Shown here one piece after another: positions 33,657 to 41,409 of a stretch of DNA of 64,000 nt. The notes below the pieces were generated by a model. That model did not search any database and was not told the origin of the DNA. It was given only the letters and a program-made list of their open reading frames with translations. The position numbers and the translations under genes are program-made. The stretch is from CAYJFQ01 sp964369955. Its GTDB lineage: Bacteria; Bacillota_I; Bacilli_A; Erysipelotrichales; Erysipelotrichaceae. The DNA lies in assembly GCA_964369955.1 (NCBI GenBank), contig CAYJFQ010000003.1:1-64000 (forward strand). Reading direction: 5' to 3'. Each line of letters opens with the position of its first letter. The stretch's first letter is position 1.

Positions 33657-34718
33657 ATGAAAAGTATCATCTGGGACTACATTAATGAAGAAAATGAAAT
33701 TCTTAATAATTTATTACTAAATAATGAGATCAGAAATATAATTATAGAAATAGGAGAAATAGACGCTATTTACTTTGTTAGTCATGGCAGCTCATATAAT
33801 GCTAGTCTAACTATTGGAAACTTTATCACAAAGTTAACAGGAATCAGAACTTATAGTTATACTCCTGCAAACTTCCTTTATAACTGTAATTCATATAAAT
33901 TAGAGAACAAAGAAAAAACTCTAATCATTGGCATTAGTCAAACAGGAACTAGCAGAGGAACAATTCAAGCTCTAGCGACAGCTCAAGAGTTTAAAACATT
34001 AGCTATCACTGAAAAAGACAACTCTCCAATTCAAGATATCTCAGATTATCGAATAAAATTAAATTGCGGTGAAGAAAACAGCAACGCCAAAACTAAAGGC
34101 TATAGTTCAACTCTTCTAGTACTTCTAATTTTCGGATTAGAATATGCACTACAACACCAGAAGATAACTATTGATAGATACAGGATAATTAACCAAGAAA
34201 TCCAAGACTCAATTAATCAATTAGATAAACTAATTATTAGTTGTCAAAAGTGGTTAGAAAACCTAAACTTTGGAAAAGAAATTGATAATATTTTTGTGCT
34301 TGGATGTGGAATGAATATCGGTACAGCTTTTGAGGCACAATTAAAACTAATGGAAACTCTTTGCATGCCAACAGTATATGCAGATATTGAGGAATTCTCT
34401 CATGGAACTCATCGTGCCATTAACTCTAAAAGCTCTGTACTCTTATTAAAAACTGATAAGTATTGTCAAGAATTATTTGATAAGACATTTGAGTATCTTT
34501 TAATTAAGACAGACAATGTTATTATGATCAATGCTAGCGAAAATATTTCTAGTAATCCAAGAGTTTTAAATATTGAGTATTTCCCAGAAATAGAATCAGT
34601 TATAACCTTAACAACAATAGTCCAAATTCTTTCAGTGTTTATCCCAGAGTTAAATGGTTTAGATCCTAATGTTAATTCTAATGATGACTATACTGATTGG
34701 GTAAAGACAAGAATCTAG
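33657..34718 (+). CDS. Double-SIS-domain sugar isomerase/deaminase-like protein
   Basis: 353 residues with two SIS domains. SHGSSYNASL (near 43) and ISQTGTSRGT (near 98) are the phosphosugar-binding loops of the first. The second contains GCGMNIGTAFEAQLKLME and an EEFSHGTHRAI segment resembling the Glu/His region of GlmS-, AgaS- and FrlB-like enzymes. The C-terminus LDPNVNSNDDYTDWVKT parallels the tail of that group. It should isomerise, deaminate or deglycate a keto- or aminosugar 6-phosphate. Last gene of the cluster. Confidence 0.87.
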   Translation: MKSIIWDYINEENEILNNLLLNNEIRNIIIEIGEIDAIYFVSHGSSYNASLTIGNFITKLTGIRTYSYTPANFLYNCNSYKLENKEKTLIIGISQTGTSRGTIQALATAQEFKTLAITEKDNSPIQDISDYRIKLNCGEENSNAKTKGYSSTLLVLLIFGLEYALQHQKITIDRYRIINQEIQDSINQLDKLIISCQKWLENLNFGKEIDNIFVLGCGMNIGTAFEAQLKLMETLCMPTVYADIEEFSHGTHRAINSKSSVLLLKTDKYCQELFDKTFEYLLIKTDNVIMINASENISSNPRVLNIEYFPEIESVITLTTIVQILSVFIPELNGLDPNVNSNDDYTDWVKTRI

Positions 34719-34720
34719 AG

Positions 34721-34750
34721 AAAAAGAACCGTCAGGTTCTTTTTATTTTA
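34721..34750. terminator. Bidirectional terminator between convergent genes
   Basis: AAAAAGAACC / GGTTCTTTTT with loop GTCA; T-rich on both strands, shared by the sugar cluster and the minus-strand genes. Confidence 0.85.
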
Positions 34751-35195
34751 TCAAATCAGCTTTTTGTTCCCTACTCATCAATTGGTAGTAAGTACGCCAA
34801 GCTTTAAGGCTATGGAGTGGGAAAATAGTATCTTCCACTTTTCGATACTCCATTATCTGTTCTTCTAATAAAGGAAAGTAGTATTTCTTATTGTTGTTGA
34901 TGATAGTGAACCCAGCAATAACATCAACCTCTAAACCATCAATGATAAACTTTAGAAAAGCTTCTGATTGGTAGTTAGCACTTGGTGTTAACTTCAGTTG
35001 AGTCCCAATACTTCTAAGTATCTTAGTCACCACTTCAAGATCTTCGTATTTAATTAAGATATCTAAGTCATTAAAATCCTCAATTAAATTATTAAAATAC
35101 AAAAGAGAAGAACCACCAATTGTCCAAGTTACATCTTGTTGATTTAGGTGTTTGGCAATCTCAATAATTACCTTAATTTTTTCATTTGTATTCAT
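34743..35195 (-). CDS. Nucleotidyltransferase-fold protein
   Basis: 150 residues. The GGSS (near 27) and DLD (near 43) pattern is the signature of the DNA polymerase beta-type nucleotidyltransferase fold; a further Asp lies in EVDVIAG (near 90). Relatives adenylylate aminoglycosides or toxins' targets. No partner HEPN gene is adjacent. The start overlaps the stop of the upstream GNAT by one base. Exact activity unknown. Confidence 0.78.
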   Translation of the reverse strand: MNTNEKIKVIIEIAKHLNQQDVTWTIGGSSLLYFNNLIEDFNDLDILIKYEDLEVVTKILRSIGTQLKLTPSANYQSEAFLKFIIDGLEVDVIAGFTIINNNKKYYFPLLEEQIMEYRKVEDTIFPLHSLKAWRTYYQLMSREQKADLIK

Positions 35196-35662
35196 TATTT
35201 AAGTTTCTCTTGAAGAATGAAGGTTTTAGGGGTTAATCCTAATTCCTGATAGAACTTTATTGCGTTTTTATTAAAATCCCAAACCATTAACTCAATAGAG
35301 TTAACATCTAACTTCTGGACAATTTCTTTAGTCGCAAGATAGAGCTGTTTACCAATTCCTTTTCTTTGGTGTTTTTCATCAATGTATAGATCTTGGATAT
35401 AGGCAATCTTTCTTTCCTTAAGTATTGGGTTGATGGCTGAGTGTTTAATAGTTGTGCTGATAAAGCCGATAACTTTATCTTTTTCTTGATAGATAAGGGT
35501 TATATTATTTTGATCATTTATTAAATCCTCAAAGTATTGATAGTTATAAGGATTATAATCATTAAAAATATCAGGACAGTTTTTAAAGTGGAGGTCATGT
35601 AGTTTACCGCCCATCTTAATTAAGCTGTCAATATCTGTGGTTTTAATTTTCCTGATTGTCAT
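35195..35662 (-). CDS. GNAT N-acetyltransferase
   Basis: 155 residues. The acetyl-CoA loop QRKGIGKQLYLATKEI (near 100) and FYQELGLTPKTF at the end are classic. It is the middle of three tightly overlapping minus-strand genes (20-nt overlap upstream, 1-nt overlap downstream), so it is translationally coupled to both. Substrate unknown. Confidence 0.87.
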   Translation of the reverse strand: MTIRKIKTTDIDSLIKMGGKLHDLHFKNCPDIFNDYNPYNYQYFEDLINDQNNITLIYQEKDKVIGFISTTIKHSAINPILKERKIAYIQDLYIDEKHQRKGIGKQLYLATKEIVQKLDVNSIELMVWDFNKNAIKFYQELGLTPKTFILQEKLK

Positions 35663-36161
35663 AGTCTAACTCCTTTTTGATAGTTACGATCTCAATTGAT
35701 TGGTTAAATCTTAAACTTTTAAAGCTATTCACTTCTTTAAAACCGAGGTCAAAGAATATTTGGGTGTGTTCTCGTTGTTTTTCAAATTGATTGGTCAGCA
35801 CTTCAAGCTCATCATTAATTGCTTGTTGGATTAAAAGCTTTAGGGCTGGTTTAGAATATCCTTTATGACGATGTTGTGCCTCGATGATAATTCCACATTC
35901 CCCATCTTTATTATTTGTTAGATAGTAACAATATCCAACAAACTTCTCATCAACTAGAATATAGGCAAAGAAATTATCTTTAGAGTTAAATCTTTGGTAT
36001 TTTTCATGCCATTTAGATTGGGGCAGATCAATGGTTCCGGTTTGGTAGTTGTAGCCATCATAATTAACTTCCCAGCCTGCATTGTAGCTCATTGTTGTCT
36101 TGTCTTTTAAAAGCTCTTGGTAGTAATTATATTCTTGAAGTTTTGGTTTGTATAGCTCCAT
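35643..36161 (-). CDS. GNAT N-acetyltransferase
   Basis: 172 residues. Contains HRHKGYSKPALKLLIQQA as the acetyl-CoA region (near 112) and a FFDLGFKEVNSFKSL tail. The N-terminal half holds several Trp and Tyr residues, as in acetyltransferases that act on small polar molecules. First gene of the three-gene minus-strand operon, with a GGAGTAAC ribosome site. Confidence 0.83.
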   Translation of the reverse strand: MELYKPKLQEYNYYQELLKDKTTMSYNAGWEVNYDGYNYQTGTIDLPQSKWHEKYQRFNSKDNFFAYILVDEKFVGYCYYLTNNKDGECGIIIEAQHRHKGYSKPALKLLIQQAINDELEVLTNQFEKQREHTQIFFDLGFKEVNSFKSLRFNQSIEIVTIKKELDYDNQEN

Positions 36162-36215
36162 AGTTACTCCTACTTTTCTTTATTATCTTATCATATTATT
36201 TATCTTTTGGTTAAA

Positions 36216-36266
36216 TTGACAAGTTTTAATTTGGTGTGATATACTCGGTTAGTCTAGTCTAACTAG
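36216..36266 (+). promoter_or_regulatory. Promoter and CTAG-type operator of the ABC-ygbA operon
   Basis: TTGACA (36216-36221), 18-nt spacer, TATACT (36240-36245). Eight nt after the -10 lies CTAGTCTAACTAG (36254-36266). It is also embedded in a GTTAG/CTAAC inverted repeat. The same elements with identical spacing recur at 40399-40449, which supports functional constraint. The binding protein is unknown; a DtxR-like iron sensor or a nitric-oxide sensor are candidates, given the genes controlled. Confidence 0.75.
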
Positions 36267-36284
36267 GTAGAATAGTAGGTGTTT

Positions 36285-38003
36285 ATGATTAATAAGAAAC
36301 TAATTAAACTAGTTCCTGATGCGTCAGGTCATATCAGAAATAATGTAACCTTACAAATCATTGGGTTAGTAGCTAATATCATTATGATGTTTAGTATTAG
36401 TTACTTCATTAGTGATTTGATTAATAGTGATTTGAGTATTGAGAAAATGTTGATGTGTGGGCTACTAATTATAGCCTTAATTATAGTCAAGGTTTTAGTT
36501 AGTTACTTTGCGACTATCCAAAGTTTTCTTGCCTCAAAATCAGTTAAAAATATTATAAGAAATAAGATATATGACAAAATTGTGAGAATGGGTGAGGGAT
36601 ATAATAAGAAGGTATCTACTGCTGAGTTACTACAGATGTCTATTGAGGGTGTTGAGCAGTTGGAGACATATTTTGGTGGTTACTTACCACAGTTTTTTTA
36701 TTCGATGATTGCGCCACTCATTTTATTTGTGGTAGTGTCTTTTATTAATTTAAAGATAGCTTTTGTCTTATTTATTTGCGTTCCTTTGATTCCGGTTTCG
36801 ATTATTGTTATTCAAAAGATTGCGAAGAGATTATTGTCTAAGTATTGGGGTGAGTACTCTAAACTTGCGGACAATTTTCTAGAGAATCTTCAAGGGTTGA
36901 ATACTTTAAAAATATATTCTTCTGATGAGTTTAAGCACCAACAAATGAATAAACAAGCAGAGAAATTTAGAGTTGTGACAATGAAGGTTTTATCGATGCA
37001 GTTAAACTCAATTATTGTGATGGATGTTGTCGCTTATGGTGGTGCAGCTTTAGGTATCATCATTACTTTATTGGAGTTAAATAGTGGAAGTATCGAAATG
37101 GTTTGGGCTTTTGCGATTATTATGTTGGCAGCTGATTTTTTCTTACCGTTAAGAATATTGGGCAGTTTCTTTCATATTGCGATGAATGGGATTGCAGCTA
37201 GTAAGAAGATCTTTAATTTATTGGCATTAGATGATCAAAAGGATGGAAATCTTAACTTTGCGGTTGGGGATATAAAGGTTGAGAATTTATCTTTTGCCTA
37301 TGATCAGAAAGTAACTTTAAAAGATCTTAATCTTGAGGTTAAAGAACATAGTTTTGTTTCTATTGTTGGTAAGAGTGGTTGTGGTAAGTCTACTCTTGCG
37401 AAGATTTTAATAGGGACTAATCTTGATTACTTAGGTAGTGTAAAAGTTGGTGGAGTAGAGCTTTCAAATATTAAAAGAGAGAGTTTGTTTAAAAATGTCA
37501 CACTTGTGGTCGCAAATAGTTACATCTTTAAGGGTACTGTTAGAGATAACTTATTATTAGGTAATGTTAATGCTACAGAAGATAAGATGTGGGAAGCTTT
37601 AAAGAAGGTTAATTTGTCTGAATTTTTAAAGGGTGAAGATGGTTTAGAAACAATATTGTTAGAGAAGGGTTCTAACTTTTCAGGCGGACAGGCACAACGC
37701 TTAGCTATCGCAAGAGCATTATTACATGACAGTGAAGTATATATCTTTGATGAGGCTACTAGTAATATTGATAGTGATAGTGAGAATGAAATTATGAAAG
37801 TAATTACTAAATTAGCACAAGAAAAGACAGTGATTCTTATTTCTCATCGTTTATTGAATTGTGTTAATTCGGATATAATTTATGTTTTAAAAGAAGGAGT
37901 ATTAGTTGAAGAGGGTACTCATCAACAGTTAGTTAAAAAGGATAATTATTATTATGAGTTGTGGAATGCTCAACAGAGCTTAGAAAATATGAGGGCAGAA
38001 TAA
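36285..38003 (+). CDS. CydD-like ABC transporter, membrane-ATPase fusion
   Basis: 572 residues from ATG 36285 (TAGGTG upstream). Six membrane helices (about 1-300) plus an ATPase domain: Walker A GKSGCGKST (near 364), signature FSGGQAQR, Walker B EVYIFDEATSNID, H-loop ISHR. The membrane part (ESFLASKS-like loop, YLPQFFYSMIAP segment) is of the CydD group, which with CydC exports cysteine/glutathione and binds heme. No cytochrome bd genes are near. Forms a heterodimer with the next gene product; overlap is one base. Confidence 0.88.
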   Translation: MINKKLIKLVPDASGHIRNNVTLQIIGLVANIIMMFSISYFISDLINSDLSIEKMLMCGLLIIALIIVKVLVSYFATIQSFLASKSVKNIIRNKIYDKIVRMGEGYNKKVSTAELLQMSIEGVEQLETYFGGYLPQFFYSMIAPLILFVVVSFINLKIAFVLFICVPLIPVSIIVIQKIAKRLLSKYWGEYSKLADNFLENLQGLNTLKIYSSDEFKHQQMNKQAEKFRVVTMKVLSMQLNSIIVMDVVAYGGAALGIIITLLELNSGSIEMVWAFAIIMLAADFFLPLRILGSFFHIAMNGIAASKKIFNLLALDDQKDGNLNFAVGDIKVENLSFAYDQKVTLKDLNLEVKEHSFVSIVGKSGCGKSTLAKILIGTNLDYLGSVKVGGVELSNIKRESLFKNVTLVVANSYIFKGTVRDNLLLGNVNATEDKMWEALKKVNLSEFLKGEDGLETILLEKGSNFSGGQAQRLAIARALLHDSEVYIFDEATSNIDSDSENEIMKVITKLAQEKTVILISHRLLNCVNSDIIYVLKEGVLVEEGTHQQLVKKDNYYYELWNAQQSLENMRAE

Positions 38004-39652
38004 TGAAGAAGCGTTCAAATTTTATGATTATGGCTAAGCTTGTAGGGTTAGTTAAACCTCTATTTTTAAGAATGTTATTGGCTATTACTTGTGGTTGTTT
38101 AGGATTTTTCTGTGCTGCTTTTATTACGGTTTTAGCTGGTTATGGTTTAATTGCGATTATTGAGAATAATCAAGTTATTCTGCCTACATTAATTACTACA
38201 ATTGGAGTTATTGCGATTAGTAGGGGCATTTTACATTATATTGAGCAGTATAATAATCATTTCATTGCCTTTAAGTTATTGGCAATTATTAGAGATAAAG
38301 TATTTACAGCTTTGAGAAGCTTAGCTCCTGCAAAGCTTGATGGTAAAGATAAGGGTAATTTAGTTTCTATCATTACTTCGGATATTGAGTTATTAGAGGT
38401 GTTTTATGCCCATACTATTTCTCCGATCTTTATTGCCTTGATTACTTCTAGTGTTGTTGTTTGTTTTGTGGGTAGTTTTAATCTATGGTTAGGATTAATT
38501 GCCTTGTTGGCACATTTGTCAGTTGGGTTATTGGTTCCGATAATTATTTCTAGGGAGTCTAAAAGTAGTGGTGCTAGACATCGTCAGGCTATTGGGGAAT
38601 TGAATTCTTATTTCTTAGATAGTTTAAGAGGGTTAAAAGAGATCTTACAGTTTAATGTAGTTAAGCAGCGAAAAGACAGATTACAAGTACTTTCTAAGAA
38701 TAGTGAAAAAGCTAATTATTTAATTAGAAAATACCAAGGATTAACTTATAGTTTAACTAGTTTATTGATTCTTAGTTTTTCATTTTTAATGTTGTTTGTG
38801 TCTAGTTATTTATATCTTAATGGTGAGGTTGACCTAAGTGGTGTTATCATTCCAACTATTATGTTGTTTTCATCATTTGGAGCAGTTACTTCTACTGCTA
38901 ATTTAGGGGCTGGATTAACACAGACTATGGCTAGTGGTAATCGTGTGCTAGATATTTTAGAAGATAAACCAGTTGTTACGGATATTATTGATGGGGTTGA
39001 TGTTGACTTTAAGGGGGCTAGTCTTAATGGTGTTAGTTTTGCCTATCAAGATTTAGAAGTCTTAAAGGATTTTTCTTTAGATATTGAAAAGGGTAAAATT
39101 GTTGGAATTAGTGGTAAGAGTGGTTGTGGTAAGTCTACAACATTAAAACTATTGATGAGATTTTATGACCCTAAGGATGGAGAAGTAAAAATCTCAGATA
39201 CTAACTTAAAAAATATTAATACTAAAAGCCTTCGTAATATTGAGAGTTATCTAACTCAAGAAACTCATGTTTTCCACGATACAATAATTAATAATATTAG
39301 AATCGCCAACCTCAACGCAACAAAAGATGAGGTCATAGAAGCTTGTAAAAAGGCTTCTGTTCATGAGTTTATTGTTGCCCTACCAGATGGTTATGATACA
39401 CAAGTTGGTGAGCTAGGAGACACCATATCAGGTGGAGAGAGACAAAGGATAGGAATCGCAAGAGCATTCTTACATCAAGGTGATTTGATTCTATTAGATG
39501 AACCTACTAGCAATTTAGATAGTCTAAATGAAGGAATAATTCTTAAATCATTAAAAGAAATTGATAAGACAATAATTTTAGTGTCACATCGCTTATCAAC
39601 AATGAAGATAACTGATAAAGTAATCAATATGGAAAGCACAAGAAAGAGTTAA
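38003..39652 (+). CDS. CydC-like ABC transporter, membrane-ATPase fusion
   Basis: 549 residues from ATG 38003, which overlaps the preceding TAA by one base. Type IV exporter half: membrane domain with RGILHYIEQYNNHFIAFK, the typical CydC segment, then Walker A GKSGCGKST, signature ISGGERQR, Walker B LILLDEPTSNLD. Probably pairs with the CydD-like half to export thiols or handle heme. The last 400 nt switch to A-ending codons, as do the two following genes. Confidence 0.88.
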   Translation: MKKRSNFMIMAKLVGLVKPLFLRMLLAITCGCLGFFCAAFITVLAGYGLIAIIENNQVILPTLITTIGVIAISRGILHYIEQYNNHFIAFKLLAIIRDKVFTALRSLAPAKLDGKDKGNLVSIITSDIELLEVFYAHTISPIFIALITSSVVVCFVGSFNLWLGLIALLAHLSVGLLVPIIISRESKSSGARHRQAIGELNSYFLDSLRGLKEILQFNVVKQRKDRLQVLSKNSEKANYLIRKYQGLTYSLTSLLILSFSFLMLFVSSYLYLNGEVDLSGVIIPTIMLFSSFGAVTSTANLGAGLTQTMASGNRVLDILEDKPVVTDIIDGVDVDFKGASLNGVSFAYQDLEVLKDFSLDIEKGKIVGISGKSGCGKSTTLKLLMRFYDPKDGEVKISDTNLKNINTKSLRNIESYLTQETHVFHDTIINNIRIANLNATKDEVIEACKKASVHEFIVALPDGYDTQVGELGDTISGGERQRIGIARAFLHQGDLILLDEPTSNLDSLNEGIILKSLKEIDKTIILVSHRLSTMKITDKVINMESTRKS

Positions 39653-39960
39653 TGTTAACAGTCAATAAAGAAAAAGAAGTAGTTAACTTAATGATTAAGC
39701 TATACTGTCAGAAAAAACATCACAACAAACAATTATGTCAAGAATGTTCACAACTGCAAGAATATGCCGATAATAGAATTGACAAATGTCCACACAAAGA
39801 AACAAAAACATTCTGTTCTAACTGTGAAACACATTGTTACAAAAAAGAAATGAGAGATAAGATAAAAGAGGTCATGAGATTCTCAGGACCTAGAATGATT
39901 ATCTACCATCCAATTATTGCGATTGATCACTTAAGACAATCAATAAGGAGAAAAAAATGA
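39652..39960 (+). CDS. ygbA: YgbA-like nitrous-oxide-stimulated-promoter family protein
   Basis: 102 residues. The pattern MIKLYC-KKHH, CQECSQL-YA, CPHKETKTFCSNC-THCYKKEMR, VMRFSGPRM--YHP and IDHLRQ matches the PF11756 family (YgbA) closely. The cysteines suggest an Fe-S or zinc site. In enterobacteria this gene belongs to the NsrR nitric-oxide regulon; here no NsrR is present. One-base overlap with the ABC gene and four-base overlap with the next gene show a coupled operon. Confidence 0.88.
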   Translation: MLTVNKEKEVVNLMIKLYCQKKHHNKQLCQECSQLQEYADNRIDKCPHKETKTFCSNCETHCYKKEMRDKIKEVMRFSGPRMIIYHPIIAIDHLRQSIRRKK

Positions 39961-40334
39961 AAATTAGTAAAATAATCTATATAATAATCGGATTTATTGG
40001 ACTTGCGCTAGGAGCTGTTGGTGCAGTAGTGCCACTACTTCCTTCGTTTCCATTTTTATTACTAGCAGCCTTCTGTTTTGGAAGAAGCAGTCAAAAGTTA
40101 GATGATTGGTTTAAAAGCACAAAACTCTACAAAAACAATCTTGAGACTTATGTCAAAGGACAAGGAATGACTAAGTCAACCAAGGTAAAGGTTATGTCAA
40201 TGGTAACTATTCTTCTAAGTATTGGGTTTATTATGATGAATGCGGTTCCGGTTGGACAAATAATCATTTCCATTGTTTGGCTATTTCATATTCTATATTT
40301 TATGTTTGGAGTTAAAACTATTCAAACCCAATAA
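39957..40334 (+). CDS. DUF454 (YbaN-like) membrane protein
   Basis: 125 residues with three hydrophobic segments. GFIGLALGAVGAVVPLLP then FPFLLLAAFCFGRSS at the N-terminus are the DUF454 signature; the C-terminal pair of helices covers about 80-120. Function unknown; often found with YgbA-type or heme/iron-related genes. Four-base overlap with ygbA. A deleted second copy lies 250 bp downstream. Confidence 0.88.
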   Translation: MKISKIIYIIIGFIGLALGAVGAVVPLLPSFPFLLLAAFCFGRSSQKLDDWFKSTKLYKNNLETYVKGQGMTKSTKVKVMSMVTILLSIGFIMMNAVPVGQIIISIVWLFHILYFMFGVKTIQTQ

Positions 40335-40398
40335 AAACAATGTTTTTACATTAATTTAATTGACTATACATTATCTAAAAAGTAGACATTTTTACTAA

Positions 40399-40449
40399 TT
40401 GACAAGTATTTATTTAGTATGTTATACTCGATATTTCTAGGTTAACTAG
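40399..40449 (+). promoter_or_regulatory. Second copy of the promoter and CTAG-type operator
   Basis: TTGACA (40399-40404), 18-nt spacer, TATACT (40423-40428), then after 8 nt CTAGGTTAACTAG (40437-40449), itself inside the palindrome TTCTAGGTTAACTAGAA (40435-40451). Geometry is identical to 36216-36266. Confidence 0.75.
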
Positions 40450-40584
40450 AAGAAGAAAGTTAGTGTTTAAAAGAGCTATTAATTCAATGATTAAACTAAT
40501 TGTTGGAGAATATGTTGCCAATTAGATTAACTATCTTTCAGTTATTATGATTGATCATCTAAGACAATCAAGAAGGAGAAAAAA

Positions 40585-40734
40585 ATGAAAACAAAAAGCA
40601 TTATCTATATATTATTCGGATTTATTGGACTAGGATTAGGTGCTATCAATCCAATCATTCCCCTTGCAGTCTCAATCATTTGTTTATTACAAATTCTACA
40701 TTTCTTATTCAATGTAGAAAGAATTCAATATTAG
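40585..40734 (+). CDS. 49-residue DUF454 mini-protein (internal deletion derivative)
   Basis: An intact frame from ATG 40585 with AGAAGGAG upstream. Residues 1-30 align with the N-terminus of the full DUF454 protein (IIYIxxGFIGLxLGA), and residues 31-49 with its C-terminal helix (ILHFLF-V--IQ). About 75 central residues are absent, yet the frame and the ribosome site are kept. It could still make a two-helix membrane peptide. Whether it is expressed or simply a relic cannot be told. Confidence 0.6.
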   Translation: MKTKSIIYILFGFIGLGLGAINPIIPLAVSIICLLQILHFLFNVERIQY

Positions 40735-40740
40735 TAAAGA

Positions 40741-40769
40741 AAAAAACAATGTTTCAAACATTGTTTTTA
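40741..40769. terminator. Bidirectional terminator
   Basis: AAACAATGTTT / AAACATTGTTT perfect 11-bp inverted repeat with T tracts on both sides. The region after the intact operon (40334-40360) has only half of a similar element. Confidence 0.75.
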
Positions 40770-40940
40770 TTTGGTTTTCTCGTTGTATTTATGGCAAAAG
40801 TTTTTAATGCTTTTATCTCCATCATTATCTGGGAAGATGCAGAATGGTAGTTGTTGAGCGTTATTATGTTTTATTACACAGGCTGCACAATTTCCGTGGA
40901 ATTGACAGTTTGTTTTTGGACATGGGCAATTTTTATTCAT
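40767..40940 (-). CDS. Small cysteine-rich protein, DUF6485-like
   Basis: 57 residues. ATG at 40940 has GGAG at 5-nt spacing. Cysteines occur as CPCP (5-7), C12, C18 and C21 with nearby His residues (FHGNCAACV), then a C-terminal LPFC segment and C52. This suggests a small zinc-binding fold. It resembles short Cys-rich proteins I remember as DUF6485; function unknown. Followed by the bidirectional terminator; probably the last gene of the minus-strand operon starting at 42047. Confidence 0.65.
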   Translation of the reverse strand: MNKNCPCPKTNCQFHGNCAACVIKHNNAQQLPFCIFPDNDGDKSIKNFCHKYNEKTK

Positions 40941-40941
40941 A

Positions 40942-41409
40942 TTACTCCTTCACCAATTGGTAGATTGAATTATTGTTATTTGTTTTTACCTTCTTAAACT
41001 CTAATTTCTCTAACAGTTTAATTGAGGCAATATTCTCATCATTTGTTTCTGCCATAAAGTTCTTAACGCCATTTTTATTTAATTCAGTTATTAAAAACTT
41101 TAAAGCACTAGAAGTATATCCTCTACGACAGTACTTAGGGTCGCATGTATAACCGATCCAACAAATATCCTTATCTAACTTCAAATAGATATCTCCTACT
41201 AATTTATTGTGTCGGTGATGAATTATCGCGAGTTGAACACCTTTAGTGATATCGGGATCACTTAGTAAGAAATCTTGATACTCCTTGATGGTTTTACCTT
41301 TGTAGCTTTGGAATTTCATCCATTCTAAATTATTATGATAATTAATAAATGGGGACAAATCTTCCGGATTAAAACTTCTAATAGTATATAAGTTATTATA
41401 AAATTTCAT
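40942..41409 (-). CDS. GNAT N-acetyltransferase
   Basis: 155 residues. The acetyl-CoA loop is CRRGYTSSALKFLI (near 97), followed by the NIASIKLLEKLEFKKV motif. A typical RimJ/RimL-like domain with no extra parts. The gene overlaps the upstream GyrI-like gene by four bases (translation coupling) and is one base from the small Cys-rich gene. Confidence 0.85.
   Translation of the reverse strand: MKFYNNLYTIRSFNPEDLSPFINYHNNLEWMKFQSYKGKTIKEYQDFLLSDPDITKGVQLAIIHHRHNKLVGDIYLKLDKDICWIGYTCDPKYCRRGYTSSALKFLITELNKNGVKNFMAETNDENIASIKLLEKLEFKKVKTNNNNSIYQLVKE

Larger units (their letters stand above)
40399..40734 (+). repeat. Collapsed ghost copy of the ABC-ygbA-DUF454 operon
   Basis: In order, this 336-bp block carries the same promoter (TTGACA-18-TATACT), the same operator type 8 nt later, a stretch similar to the start of the CydD-like gene (GTGTTTA then TTAAACTAATT), the end of ygbA (GATTGATCATCTAAGACAATC, ending in RRKK), and a DUF454 reading frame with its middle deleted. 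Everything between, about 3.5 kb, is missing. This is the footprint of a tandem operon duplication followed by internal deletions. Confidence 0.75.

Noticed and set aside
34743..35195. MNT half of an MNT/HepT toxin-antitoxin pair
   Set aside because: The neighbours are acetyltransferases; the only HEPN-like gene is 10 kb away on the opposite strand.
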